64,000 nucleotides of DNA, from contig CAJYIW010000019.1 of assembly GCA_913775095.1 (NCBI GenBank), positions 434,001-498,000 on the forward strand, written 5' to 3'. Positions 28,447-36,989 of this stretch are shown here, one piece after another. The notes under the pieces were generated by a model. The model did not search any database and was not told the DNA's origin. It worked only from the letters and a program-made list of their open reading frames with translations. The stretch comes from an uncultured Siphonobacter sp. GTDB lineage: Bacteria > Bacteroidota > Bacteroidia > Cytophagales > Spirosomataceae. Position 1 is the first letter of the stretch. Each line of letters starts with the position of its first letter. Position numbers and translations under genes: made by a program.

Positions 28447-29550
28447 CTACGACAGTTTTCTTTGTAACCATTTACGAACGGGTTCATCGTACCATTTCAG
28501 ACTGACATGGGCCAGCACGATGCTACCGATCAGGATTCCCAGTGCGTACGGCCACGCCTCTGCCAGGGTTATTCCTTTATGATTGCTGATCCAGGCGACA
28601 TAAAAATAGACGATGGGGTAATGGACCAGATACAGGGGATAAGAAATAGCTCCCAGAAATTTACAAATGCGTTGCTCCACGTCTGATTGTATAACCCCGC
28701 TGGCTCCGAGGTAGACGATCAGCGGAAAAATGATGATGATTGCTATGGATTCGTAAATCCCGTTCATCCAGAGGTGCTCTGCTCCGCCGATCCGTGGCAT
28801 GTATAAGACGAGTGCGACCAGCAAGCTGCACCACCGAAAGGCCTGCTTGATTCGGGTGGGTTTGGTGATGCGTGAAAGCAGTAGCCCCGCAAAAAAGGGA
28901 TACATGGTTCGGGTTATTCCCACCCGTACCTGCTCCGCATTCAGCGTCCAGCCCCCGCTTACATCCCCGTTAGGGCTGGTAATCGCCAAATGTGCCAACG
29001 CAGCCGCAGCGATCAGAACAAAGATGCCCAGTGCGGTATTGGATAATTTCCGGATCCCGATGGCGTAGAGAAAATTGGCGATGTATTCGAAGAATAAAGA
29101 CCAGCCTACACTGTTCAGCGGATGCATTTCCTGCCAGCCCCGGATATCCAGGGACAAAGGAACGGGCAAGATGGTATAGCCAATGCCCAGCACCAGCAGC
29201 ATTTTCCAGACGGGAACTGTATGAATAAGCGGCCAGATCGTCGAATCCGTGAAGTAAAACCCGAGGGCTCCCAGGGTCATTCCCAAGACCACCATCGGTT
29301 GCAGCCGAATGAGCCGGTTTTTAAAGAAAGTACCCACCGTCATGGCAGACCAGCGATCATCGTAAGCATAGCCAATCACGAAGCCTGAGAGGAGGAAAAA
29401 GAAGTCAACGGCCAGGTAACCGTGGTTTACCAGAATATCCAGGTGCCCGGTCCCCAGGGGTTCGGTCAGATGAAACGTGACGACGATTATAGCGGCGACC
29501 CCGCGTAAGCCGTCCAGGATCAGGTAATGCGGTTTGGTTGTACTACTCAT
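28447..29550 (-). CDS. Acyltransferase family 3 membrane protein (OafA-like)
   Basis: A 367-residue integral membrane protein with about ten hydrophobic helices. It opens with YLILDGLRGVAAIIVVTFH near residues 9-27, the RGxAAxxV..H motif containing the catalytic histidine of acyltransferase-3 proteins, and has FFLLSGFVIGYAYDDRW near 50. Family members transfer acetyl or other acyl groups to sugars of O-antigen, peptidoglycan or exported polysaccharides. The substrate cannot be read here. It is monocistronic. Confidence 0.9.
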   Translation of the reverse strand: MSSTTKPHYLILDGLRGVAAIIVVTFHLTEPLGTGHLDILVNHGYLAVDFFFLLSGFVIGYAYDDRWSAMTVGTFFKNRLIRLQPMVVLGMTLGALGFYFTDSTIWPLIHTVPVWKMLLVLGIGYTILPVPLSLDIRGWQEMHPLNSVGWSLFFEYIANFLYAIGIRKLSNTALGIFVLIAAAALAHLAITSPNGDVSGGWTLNAEQVRVGITRTMYPFFAGLLLSRITKPTRIKQAFRWCSLLVALVLYMPRIGGAEHLWMNGIYESIAIIIIFPLIVYLGASGVIQSDVEQRICKFLGAISYPLYLVHYPIVYFYVAWISNHKGITLAEAWPYALGILIGSIVLAHVSLKWYDEPVRKWLQRKLS

Positions 29551-29675
29551 GGGTAAAAATCAGGTTCAGAGAGAAAGACGTATAGTCGTAATTCGTGCAA
29601 ATAACTGGATTAACGAAGAGTAACCCTAACCAGAAATAATAATCAGCACACCAATCGGGTCTAAAGGGCATAAAA

Positions 29676-29705
29676 AAAGGACATCCCGTTGTCAGGATGT
29701 CCTTT
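29676..29705 (-). terminator. Terminator of the tRNA-Lys cluster
   Basis: AAAGGACATCC pairs with GGATGTCCTTT around an 8-base loop and a seven-T run follows on the minus strand, four bases after the last tRNA. Confidence 0.85.
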
Positions 29706-29709
29706 GAAG

Positions 29710-29782
29710 TGATTCCGCTGGGATTCGAACCCAGGACCCATACATTAAAAGTGTATTGCTCTACCAGCTGAGCTACAGAATC
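29710..29782 (-). tRNA. tRNA-Lys (UUU), copy nearest the terminator
   Basis: A complete 73-base cloverleaf on the minus strand. The acceptor GATTCTG pairs with CGGAATC, D-stem GCTC/GAGC, anticodon loop centred on TTT, T-arm CTGGG-TTCGAAT-CCCAG. CCA is not encoded. It is identical to the next three copies. Confidence 0.96.
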
Positions 29783-29832
29783 GGTACTCGTAATTTCTGG
29801 TGGTAAAAGCGATCAATCGCCGTACTGTTTGG

Positions 29833-29905
29833 TGATTCCGCTGGGATTCGAACCCAGGACCCATACATTAAAAGTGTATTGCTCTACCAGCTGAGCTACA
29901 GAATC
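29833..29905 (-). tRNA. tRNA-Lys (UUU), second copy
   Basis: Identical in sequence to the copy at 29710-29782, exactly 123 bases away. The 50-base spacers following each of the two copies are nearly identical. Confidence 0.96.
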
Positions 29906-29955
29906 GGTACTCGTAATTTCTGGTGGTAAAAAGCGATCAATCGCCGTACTGTTGG

Positions 29956-30028
29956 TGATTCCGCTGGGATTCGAACCCAGGACCCATACATTAAAAGTGT
30001 ATTGCTCTACCAGCTGAGCTACAGAATC
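29956..30028 (-). tRNA. tRNA-Lys (UUU), third copy
   Basis: Identical in sequence to the other copies and again 123 bases from its neighbour. The spacer on its far side (30029-30128) is longer and only loosely related to the other spacers. Confidence 0.96.
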
Positions 30029-30128
30029 GTACTAATTTGCTGATGATGCGGTAAATTAAGCGGAAACTTTGAGTTAAGGCAAGTCTGGTGGGAACTTAAA
30101 ACTCTACTTCTACTTCTCATTTACTTGG

Positions 30129-30201
30129 TGATTCCGCTGGGATTCGAACCCAGGACCCATACATTAAAAGTGTATTGCTCTACCAGCTGAGCTACAGAAT
30201 C
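30129..30201 (-). tRNA. tRNA-Lys (UUU), promoter-proximal copy
   Basis: Identical tRNA sequence; the first gene of the cluster in transcription order. A strong promoter lies about 45 bases upstream at 30244-30274. Confidence 0.96.
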
Positions 30202-30243
30202 GTTATCTTTGCTTGACAGAAACCCTTTCCGTTTTTGCGAGTG

Positions 30244-30274
30244 CAAAAGTAGTATTATCAGAAGCCGAACGCAA
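30244..30274 (-). promoter_or_regulatory. Promoter of the tRNA-Lys cluster (TTG-N20-TACTTTTG)
   Basis: On the minus strand a TTG (30272-30274) is followed after exactly 20 bases by TACTTTTG (30244-30251), a full match to the Bacteroidota promoter consensus. The -33 element abuts the probable start codon of the divergent plus-strand gene. Confidence 0.8.
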
Positions 30275-31006
30275 GTGTTGAGAGTTAAAATTTTACAATT
30301 TCTTTATCTTTTTTTCGTTCTGGGCTCCGGAATCGCTGTAGCTCAGAACGTCACGGCAAAGATTCAGCAAGCCGATTCTTTGTTTAAAATTCATAATTAT
30401 CCCAGGGCAACCACCGCTTACGAGGAAGCTTTACAACTTTCCCACCGCACCTCTCCCGCAATTTTTCTGAAGCTGGCCTACCTTTATGAACAAAAGAAAG
30501 ACTGGCTCCACGTTCAGTATTACCTCAACCTCTATTACGAGCAGATTCCCGACGAGCGTGTCCTGAGAAAAATGAATGAAATCGCCCGGGACCAGGGATG
30601 GAGAGGATACGAACTGGATGATTTTAATTTACTCGTCCTGCTTTTTAAACAGTATTCGGGATACCTGATTGGCTTACTGCTGATGCTGGGGCTTTATGTT
30701 TTCCTGATTTTGATCGTCAAGCGTTTCAAGCATCAATACATTCCTTTCCGACATAAAGCTCTTTTTTTTCTGTACTGGCTCGGTGTTACCTTACTGGTTA
30801 ACCTTCCCGGCCGTTACCGGCAGGTCATCATCCGGAAACAGAATTCCATTCTTCGGTCGGACCCTTCCGCGGCAGCCTCTCCTACTGAAATCGTAAAAGA
30901 GGGCCACCGGCTTAAAGTGGTAGGTAAATCGGACATCTGGTATCAGGTCCTCTGGGGTAATCAGCTGGTGTATGTGAAGTCCGCCGACGTCTGGATTGTC
31001 CGGTAA
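30275..31006 (+). CDS. TPR-containing membrane protein with C-terminal SH3-like domain
   Basis: A 243-residue protein with a signal peptide or N-terminal helix (RVKILQFLYLFFVLGSGIAVAQ), two TPR-like helical repeats (about 25-110), two membrane helices (about 128-150 and 160-178), and an SH3-like domain at the C-terminus (EGHRLKVVGKSDIWYQVLW, VKSADVWIV). It starts at GTG 30275 or TTG 30278; no ATG suits. The longer frame from TTG 30209 would overlap tRNA promoter sequence and lacks a signal peptide. Bacteroidota aerotolerance-type BatE proteins have a similar TPR-membrane-SH3 layout, but no bat genes are adjacent, so I do not assign that name. Confidence 0.72.
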   Translation: MLRVKILQFLYLFFVLGSGIAVAQNVTAKIQQADSLFKIHNYPRATTAYEEALQLSHRTSPAIFLKLAYLYEQKKDWLHVQYYLNLYYEQIPDERVLRKMNEIARDQGWRGYELDDFNLLVLLFKQYSGYLIGLLLMLGLYVFLILIVKRFKHQYIPFRHKALFFLYWLGVTLLVNLPGRYRQVIIRKQNSILRSDPSAAASPTEIVKEGHRLKVVGKSDIWYQVLWGNQLVYVKSADVWIVR

Positions 31007-31010
31007 GGAT

Positions 31011-31826
31011 TCAGGAGCGGTTCCGCAGGGGAGAGTTTTCTTCTTTGGCCAGGGTATTATACACCATTTTATCCATGAATTTAGGAAACAACTTATTCAG
31101 GAATACCGTCAGCTTCCCCTGAGTGGTCAGGATGAGTTCCCGCTTGCGGTTAACAACTGCTTTGTAGATATGCGAGGCTACCTCCTCCGCTGACATCATT
31201 TTTTCTTCGTCCCGCATGGTTTCTCCCATACTCTGCCCATCTTTACCCAGCGAGGCTACCCGAATATTAGAGGCCGTAAAACCGGGCGAAGCCGTCAGAA
31301 CGTGTACGCCGGTGTGCAGCAATTCCGTCCGGAGAGCTTCCAGAAAACCATTTAAAGCAAATTTAGAAGCTGAGTATCCGCAGCGGACGGGTAAGCCCCG
31401 GTATCCGGCAATGGAGGAGATTCCCACAATACTGCCTTTGGCCGCCTTGAGGTAAGGTAAAGCCGCTTTGGTCGCATAGACACTACCGAAGAAGTTAATA
31501 TCCATCACCTTTCGGATCACCTCGGGGTCCATATCTTCAAACATGGCCCTCATCGAAATTCCGGCGTTGTTAATGAGCACATCGAGGCGACCGTATTTCT
31601 GGATGATCGCCTCAATCATTCGGTCGTTATCAGCCGCCACACTCACATCGGCTACCAGGCTGAGGTAATCAATACCGGCCTTGTTGAGCAGTTGATTTAC
31701 TTCCGTCAGTTTATTCTCGTCCCGTCCGGTAATTACTACTTTACTTCCATTACGGCCAAATTCGAGGGCCAGGGCTTTCCCAATTCCCGACGAACCACCC
31801 GTAATGAGCACTACTTTATCTTTCAT
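31011..31826 (-). CDS. Short-chain dehydrogenase/reductase (SDR)
   Basis: The 271-residue protein has the classical SDR motifs: cofactor loop TGGSSGIG (residues about 9-16), INNAGIS near 86 and the catalytic YSASK near 151-155 with the preceding serine in GISSIAGY. TGRDENK suggests NADP preference (Arg after the second strand). Substrate is unknown. It is convergent with the TPR/SH3 gene with only four bases between the stop codons. Confidence 0.93.
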   Translation of the reverse strand: MKDKVVLITGGSSGIGKALALEFGRNGSKVVITGRDENKLTEVNQLLNKAGIDYLSLVADVSVAADNDRMIEAIIQKYGRLDVLINNAGISMRAMFEDMDPEVIRKVMDINFFGSVYATKAALPYLKAAKGSIVGISSIAGYRGLPVRCGYSASKFALNGFLEALRTELLHTGVHVLTASPGFTASNIRVASLGKDGQSMGETMRDEEKMMSAEEVASHIYKAVVNRKRELILTTQGKLTVFLNKLFPKFMDKMVYNTLAKEENSPLRNRS

Positions 31827-32158
31827 GGTGATGATTATTCATTGCACCAACAAAGTACGTTAATTTTTTGCATTGGCTCACCGAAGCAGATTCACGATGG
31901 CTTTGACTGGCCGCCCTGAATGATGACTACCGGGAAGGTCTTGTTTTCGTCCCATCCCCCAAACTGACTTCAGTCCTCCCTGATGCCGGATTCCTGATCC
32001 TTCGCCGGCTTACCCCGGCAAACTCCATTAAAAAGCAACCTCGGGGGAATCGATTATCCTCTGAAAGTGCTCTATATGAATGAGTTAACAAAGAATCCCC
32101 GACGAGTGCGTATTAAATAGCGATTGACCTCTAGAAATTATTTAATTTTGTAAAGTCA
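31827..32158. other. Intergenic region between SDR and rlmD
   Basis: About 330 bases with no gene. It should carry divergent promoters. A TAATTTTG box at 32143-32150, eight bases before the rlmD ATG, with a TTG at 32124-32126, is the best promoter candidate; the spacing of 16 is short. A small GC-rich inverted repeat (GCCGG...CCGGC) lies near 32010. Confidence 0.5.
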
Positions 32159-33574
32159 ATGAGAAAGAACAAACAGAAAACACCCGTAATTCTGGAAAAT
32201 TTACGGGTTGAAGATTTTGCCGCAGAAGGTAAGTGCCTGGCCCGAAACGATGGTCAGGTTATTTTTATCGAGGGTGAAGTGGCCCCCGGTGATTTGGTAG
32301 ACGTCCGCATTTTCAAAACCAAAAATAGTTTCAGAGAAGGTCGGGCCATTGCCGTGCATGAATTTTCTAATGTAAGGCAGGAGCCTCGCTGTCAGCATTT
32401 CGGCACGTGTGGAGGCTGCAAATGGCAACATATTCAGTACGAAACGCAGCTTGACTTCAAAACGCGTCAGGTTCGTGATTCGCTCGAGCGACTGGCTAAA
32501 ATCCCCCATCCGGGCATTAGTCCGATCATTGGTTCCGCTCAGGAGTACGGCTACCGGAACAAGCTGGAATTCACGTTCTCAACCAATCGCTGGTACACCG
32601 ACGCGGAAATCGCTTCAGGCGATACCCTCGAGCGGCGGGCCGCGGGTTTCCACATTCCCAAACGTTTTGACCGGATTCTGGACATTGAACAGTGTCACCT
32701 GCAACCCGAGCCATCCAATGCCATACGCCTGGCGATCAAAGCTTACGCCGAAGAACGGGACTGGTCATTCTACGACCTGATCAAGCACCAGGGTTTCGTT
32801 CGGAACGTGGTTATTCGTACAGCCAGCACGGGTCAGGTCATGGTAGTGGTTCAGTTTGGCGAGCCTCAGTGGGAGGCCATTAATGAGCTGACTCGCTATT
32901 TACAGGAAACCTTCCCGGTAATTTCTTCTCTTCACGTCGTCGTGAACGAGAAAGTAAACGATACCTTCCAGGATCAGGACGTCATTCACGTTTCGGGGAC
33001 GCCTTACATTGAAGAGCAAATGGAAGGCCTTACCTACCGCGTGGGTCCGAAATCCTTTTATCAGACCAATTCAGATCAGGCGTATACGCTGTATAAAATC
33101 ACCCGTGATTTTGCTCAGTTAACCGGCCATGAACTAGTCTATGACTTATACACCGGAACGGGTACCATTGCCAATTTCGTGGCTCGTCAGGCGGCTTTCG
33201 TCGTGGGTATCGAATACGTTCCTTCCGCCGTGGAAGACGCCAGGGTTAACTCGGAAATCAATGGCGTTTCGAATACCAGTTTCTTCGCAGGAGATATGAA
33301 AAAACTCCTGCGAACTGATTTTTTCGCTGAACACGGAAAACCCGATGTCATCATTACCGACCCCCCGCGGGCCGGGATGGATGCCGACGTGGTAGAAGCG
33401 ATTCTGGAGGCAGCTCCGCAACGCATTGTCTACGTAAGCTGTAATCCGGCCACGCAGGCCCGCGACGTAGCGATGCTGGCCGATGCGTATGAAGTAAAGG
33501 CCGTTCAGCCCGTAGATATGTTTCCTCATACCCATCACGTGGAAAATGTCATGTGGCTTGAAAAGAAGGCCTAG
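32159..33574 (+). CDS. rlmD: 23S rRNA (uracil-C5)-methyltransferase RlmD-type
   Basis: A 471-residue RNA methyltransferase: N-terminal TRAM domain (about 10-65), the iron-sulfur cluster motif CQHFGTCGGCKWQH near residues 78-92, a Rossmann methyltransferase domain with LVYDLYTGTGTIANFVA near 325, ITDPPRAGMD near 400 and the catalytic cysteine in YVSCNPATQARD near 425. It methylates a uridine (U1939 in E. coli) of 23S rRNA. Bacteroidota often have more than one RlmD/RlmCD-like protein, so the exact site is inferred. A promoter box ends eight bases before the ATG, implying a very short leader. Confidence 0.92.
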   Translation: MRKNKQKTPVILENLRVEDFAAEGKCLARNDGQVIFIEGEVAPGDLVDVRIFKTKNSFREGRAIAVHEFSNVRQEPRCQHFGTCGGCKWQHIQYETQLDFKTRQVRDSLERLAKIPHPGISPIIGSAQEYGYRNKLEFTFSTNRWYTDAEIASGDTLERRAAGFHIPKRFDRILDIEQCHLQPEPSNAIRLAIKAYAEERDWSFYDLIKHQGFVRNVVIRTASTGQVMVVVQFGEPQWEAINELTRYLQETFPVISSLHVVVNEKVNDTFQDQDVIHVSGTPYIEEQMEGLTYRVGPKSFYQTNSDQAYTLYKITRDFAQLTGHELVYDLYTGTGTIANFVARQAAFVVGIEYVPSAVEDARVNSEINGVSNTSFFAGDMKKLLRTDFFAEHGKPDVIITDPPRAGMDADVVEAILEAAPQRIVYVSCNPATQARDVAMLADAYEVKAVQPVDMFPHTHHVENVMWLEKKA

Positions 33575-33597
33575 GAAAGATTTATTGGTGATTGTAT

Positions 33598-33625
33598 AAA
33601 AGGCTCAGTTTTTTGAGCCTTTTTT
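33598..33625 (+). terminator. Terminator of rlmD
   Basis: AAAAGGCTCA pairs with TGAGCCTTTT around a 6-base loop and a T-run follows, 24 bases after the stop. Confidence 0.85.
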
Positions 33626-33658
33626 GTTTTCCCATCACCTATATAATCTTATATATAA

Positions 33659-34597
33659 ATGTCTCCTTCCCGTATTGCTTACCTGATTATTGCTCATCAC
33701 CAGCCCGGTCACCTGAATCGTTTAATTCAGCGACTCCAGCATTCTAACGATCATTTTTTTATATACATTGATCAGAGGCAGGACTTACAAAAATTTCAGG
33801 CGGCGGTAATTAATCAGGAAAATTGCCACTGGATCCTACGCAGAAAGTCTATTCACTGGGTGGGGATAGGTACGGTTCAGGCGGAATTGGAGTTACTCAA
33901 AGAAGCCTATCAATTCGGAGCGTTTAGTCAGTACGTATTGCTTAGTGGTTCTGATTACCCTATTAAACCTTTACCGTATATCCGCTCCTTTTTACTGAAC
34001 GAAAAAAGAATTTTCATTCCGGTCCACGGATGTATTTATCCTACCGCGGATGAGCGTTTCCGAAATCGCTACGATCGCTACCATTTTCTTAACAATGACT
34101 ACCTCAACCCCCGAGGTCTTCGCAGCAATCGATTCCCCTTTCATCACATCCGAACGTATCTGACTAAACATCCGATTTCCAGAAGTATACCGACACAAAC
34201 CCGGCTCTATCAGGGGCCCACGTGGGTAGGGTTAACGCAGGCTTTTGTCGATTATTTATTCCGGGAAGTGGATACCAGGCGGCTCGTCAATTTTTATCGC
34301 CACATGTACTGTCCCGATGAAATGTTTCTGCCTTCGTTAGTAAAAAATTCTCCTTTTGAAAAAGACTTATACTTCGATTTTGAACAGAATACCGAAGGCT
34401 TAAACTGGCTCGGTTTGTTTTATACCGACTGGCATACGCCTCACGTAGTATTACCAAAAACGCTCGACGCTTCGGATCTTGATGCTTTGCAGAACAGCCA
34501 TCCTCATGCCCTGTTTGCCCGAAAATTTGATGAGGAAAAATCAGCGGATTTACTTACGCTGATTGATGAGACTATACTTTTAAGAAGTCTGTACTAA
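33659..34597 (+). CDS. GT14 (core-2/I-branching type) glycosyltransferase
   Basis: A 312-residue cytoplasmic protein. It begins with SRIAYLIIAHHQPGHLNRLI, the conserved opening of the branching N-acetylglucosaminyltransferase family, and continues with YVLLSGSDYPIKP near residue 95, RYDRYHFLN near 140 and CPDEMFLPSL near 220, all GT14 features. It likely transfers a sugar during surface polysaccharide or glycoprotein synthesis. It is followed by a beta-helix acyltransferase in the same direction, 58 bases away, consistent with joint action on a surface glycan; donor and acceptor are unknown. Confidence 0.87.
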   Translation: MSPSRIAYLIIAHHQPGHLNRLIQRLQHSNDHFFIYIDQRQDLQKFQAAVINQENCHWILRRKSIHWVGIGTVQAELELLKEAYQFGAFSQYVLLSGSDYPIKPLPYIRSFLLNEKRIFIPVHGCIYPTADERFRNRYDRYHFLNNDYLNPRGLRSNRFPFHHIRTYLTKHPISRSIPTQTRLYQGPTWVGLTQAFVDYLFREVDTRRLVNFYRHMYCPDEMFLPSLVKNSPFEKDLYFDFEQNTEGLNWLGLFYTDWHTPHVVLPKTLDASDLDALQNSHPHALFARKFDEEKSADLLTLIDETILLRSLY

Positions 34598-34655
34598 CTT
34601 TGTAATGTATACTTATGTCTGATTCTTTCTGACCCGCTTTCTGTAACAAAAATTT

Positions 34656-35321
34656 ATGAAGAAATTCATTACGATACTTACTCATCTTAACCTCCAGACG
34701 CTCCGATTTAATTTTAAATATTTCCCGTTTAAACAAGCCATTCGTTTTCCCGTTTTTGTCGCATCTCAGGTTCAATTAAATCAACTCTCCGGCACAGTAA
34801 GCATTGAAGGGCGTTTGTGGCCCGGGAAAGTGAAAATTGGCTATGGCGAAGTAGGGATATTTGACCGTAAACAATCCCGATCCATCTGGCAGGTTTCGGG
34901 AAAAGTTATTTTTAAAGGACATTCCGATATTGGCCACGGGTCAAAAATTTCGGTAAGTGAGGAAGGCACACTTATCCTCGGCGAAAACTTTAATATTTCT
35001 GCCGAAACCTCCCTGATCTGCCAGCGAAAAATAGAGATTGGGGCTGATTGCATGTTATCCTGGGACGTGCTGCTGATGGATACCGACCTGCACACCATTA
35101 AGAACAAAGCCGGAAATATCATTAATGCTCCCAAACCCATTATCATCGGCCCCAACGTGTGGATTGGCTGCCGAACTACCGTTTTGAAAAGCACTCACAT
35201 TCCTCCTCACGCCATTATTGCGGCCGGCAGCATCCTCAGTAAGCCACTCGAAGGCAAAGAAGCCATTTTTGGCGGCAACCCGGTTCGGGTATTAAAAGAA
35301 GAGGTTAGCTGGCATGCGTAG
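34656..35321 (+). CDS. Left-handed beta-helix (hexapeptide-repeat) acyltransferase
   Basis: A 221-residue protein with hexapeptide repeats from about residue 55 to 200 (VSIEGRLWPG, GHGSKISVSEEGTLILGENF, IIIGPNVWIGCRTTVLKSTHIP in pieces), the fold of the LacA/CysE-type acyltransferases. The catalytic histidine is probably in MDTDLHTIKNK near 145. It would acetylate or succinylate a sugar, possibly a product of the neighbouring GT14 enzyme. Its stop codon is the first part of a 56-base palindrome. Confidence 0.87.
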   Translation: MKKFITILTHLNLQTLRFNFKYFPFKQAIRFPVFVASQVQLNQLSGTVSIEGRLWPGKVKIGYGEVGIFDRKQSRSIWQVSGKVIFKGHSDIGHGSKISVSEEGTLILGENFNISAETSLICQRKIEIGADCMLSWDVLLMDTDLHTIKNKAGNIINAPKPIIIGPNVWIGCRTTVLKSTHIPPHAIIAAGSILSKPLEGKEAIFGGNPVRVLKEEVSWHA

Positions 35322-35374
35322 CATTCATAAAAAAAGGGTATCGACGTGTCGATACCCTTTTTTTATGAATGCTA
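35319..35374. terminator. 56-base perfect palindrome between acyltransferase and dnaB
   Basis: Two 27-base arms (TAGCATTCATAAAAAAAGGG and on to TATCGAC) pair without mismatch around a 2-base loop (GT). It starts at the acyltransferase stop codon and ends seven bases before the dnaB stop. The GC-rich inner stem plus seven-T tracts on either side make an intrinsic terminator for both strands. Confidence 0.85.
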
Positions 35375-35381
35375 TCCCTAC

Positions 35382-36989
35382 TTAAAAGGGTACGTCCCCC
35401 ATTCCGTTGCTAAAGCTGCCAAATTCACCCGGTGGTGGCGTCTGGCTCTGCTGATTGACCTTACTGCCGAACGTCTTGGCTGGGGCCTGATTTTCAAATG
35501 ATCCGATGGTATCCCCATTATCTGCCGGAGCAAAACGCGGTGAATCCATCATGGAGAAATCACCACCCCCCAGGTCCGCAAACTTGGTAAATTTATTGAT
35601 GAAGCGTAAGGGTACTGTTTCCGTAGCACCGGAACGGTTTTTCGCAATAATGACCTCTCCAACTCCCGTCGTAGGCTGACCGTTTTCGTCCTGAGTAATA
35701 CCGTAGTATTCCGGACGGTAAAGGAACATAACCATATCGGCATCCTGCTCGATCGAACCCGATTCCCGTAAATCCGAAAGTTGTGGTTTTTTCTCACCAC
35801 CCCGCGTTTCCACGGCCCGGCTTAACTGAGACAGGGCAATGACCGGAACGTTCAGCTCCTTAGCCAGGTTTTTCAAGGCCCGTGAAATCGACGCAATTTC
35901 CTGCTCCCGGTTTCCGCCGCCTTTCGTACTATCGCCCTGCATCAGCTGGAGGTAGTCGATCACAATCAACTGAATGTCGTGCTGCTGCTTTAAGCGGCGA
36001 CACTTGGCCCGGAGTTCCAGGATGGAAAGAGCCGGCGTATCGTCAATAAAGATCGGAGCGGAATTTAACTTGCCAATCCGGGCGTGCAGCTGGGCCCATT
36101 CGTGGTTAGCCAGACTTCCCTTCTTGATTTTTTCACTTTCAATTTCGGCCTCGGCTGAAATCAGACGGTTCACAAGCTGAACCGAAGACATTTCCAGCGA
36201 GAATACGGCGACGGCCTGATTCCAGTCAACGGCAGCATTGCGGCAGGCCGAAAGAATAAAGGCCGTTTTACCCATGGCCGGGCGGGCCGCAATAATGACG
36301 AGTTCGGATTTCTGCCAGCCACCCGTGACGCGGTCCAGGGCCGTAAAACCCGAAGCAACGCCCGTCAGACCATCCCGCAGGTGTTTCTTGGCTTCCAGTT
36401 CTTCCAGAGCCTGTTTCACGACCGCATTCATGTCCGAGAAGTTCTTGCGGATGTTGGATTCCGATATCCGGAACAAATCCTGCTCGGCCTTATCCAGGAG
36501 ATTAAAAACGTCCGTGGTGTCTTCATAGGCCATCTTCAGAACCTCATTAGACGAAGTAATAAGATCGCGTTTGATGGAATTTTCGGCAATTTTCCGGGCA
36601 TACGATTCAACGTTGGCCGCTGAACTGATGCGGCTGGTTAATTCAGCCAGGTAGGCCGACCCTCCGGAGAACTCCAGCGTTCCGTCGTTGCGTAAACGCT
36701 GAGTAACCGTTAATAAATCAACCGGTTCTGAATTGTTAAACAGCGTCAGAACCGCTGAAAAAATTTTCTGGTGAGCCTCCCGATAAAAACTTTCGGGTTT
36801 CAGAATATCTACTACGTTGGTCAACGCATCCCGCTCGAGCATCACTGCACCCAATACCGCTTCTTCCAGATCAACCGATTGGGGAGGAATCTTTCCCAAT
36901 CCCGTATCGAGCCAGCGATTACTGTTGGCGAGCCCTCCTACTGAAGTTGCTGGTTTTCTTGCCGTTATGTTGCGTCGTTTGTCATCCAT
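35382..36989 (-). CDS. dnaB: Replicative DNA helicase DnaB
   Basis: The 535-residue helicase starts MDDKRRNITARKPATSVGG. The N-terminal helical domain (about 30-135) has PPQSVDLEEAVLGAVMLE; the RecA-like motor has the Walker A loop ARPAMGKTAF near residue 240, IDDTPALSI, the Walker B LIVIDYLQLM near 345, ALSQLSRAVE, and RESGSIEQDADMVMFLYRPEYY. A 60-residue disordered C-terminal tail ends GMGDVPF, resembling the acidic tip of SSB. It unwinds DNA at the replication fork. An upstream extension to 37040 is basic and not family-like. Confidence 0.97.
   Translation of the reverse strand: MDDKRRNITARKPATSVGGLANSNRWLDTGLGKIPPQSVDLEEAVLGAVMLERDALTNVVDILKPESFYREAHQKIFSAVLTLFNNSEPVDLLTVTQRLRNDGTLEFSGGSAYLAELTSRISSAANVESYARKIAENSIKRDLITSSNEVLKMAYEDTTDVFNLLDKAEQDLFRISESNIRKNFSDMNAVVKQALEELEAKKHLRDGLTGVASGFTALDRVTGGWQKSELVIIAARPAMGKTAFILSACRNAAVDWNQAVAVFSLEMSSVQLVNRLISAEAEIESEKIKKGSLANHEWAQLHARIGKLNSAPIFIDDTPALSILELRAKCRRLKQQHDIQLIVIDYLQLMQGDSTKGGGNREQEIASISRALKNLAKELNVPVIALSQLSRAVETRGGEKKPQLSDLRESGSIEQDADMVMFLYRPEYYGITQDENGQPTTGVGEVIIAKNRSGATETVPLRFINKFTKFADLGGGDFSMMDSPRFAPADNGDTIGSFENQAPAKTFGSKVNQQSQTPPPGEFGSFSNGMGDVPF

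Larger units (their letters stand above)
29710..29955. repeat. Two 123-bp tandem units of tRNA-Lys plus spacer
   Basis: Units 29710-29832 and 29833-29955 each hold one tRNA gene and a 50-base spacer. The spacers differ only by one extra A in an A-run and one missing T in a T-run. A third tRNA follows at the same period. This indicates recent tandem duplication. Confidence 0.9.

Noticed and set aside
29710-30201. CRISPR-like array at the tRNA cluster
   Set aside because: The repeats are complete tRNA-Lys genes and the spacers are repeated rather than unique.
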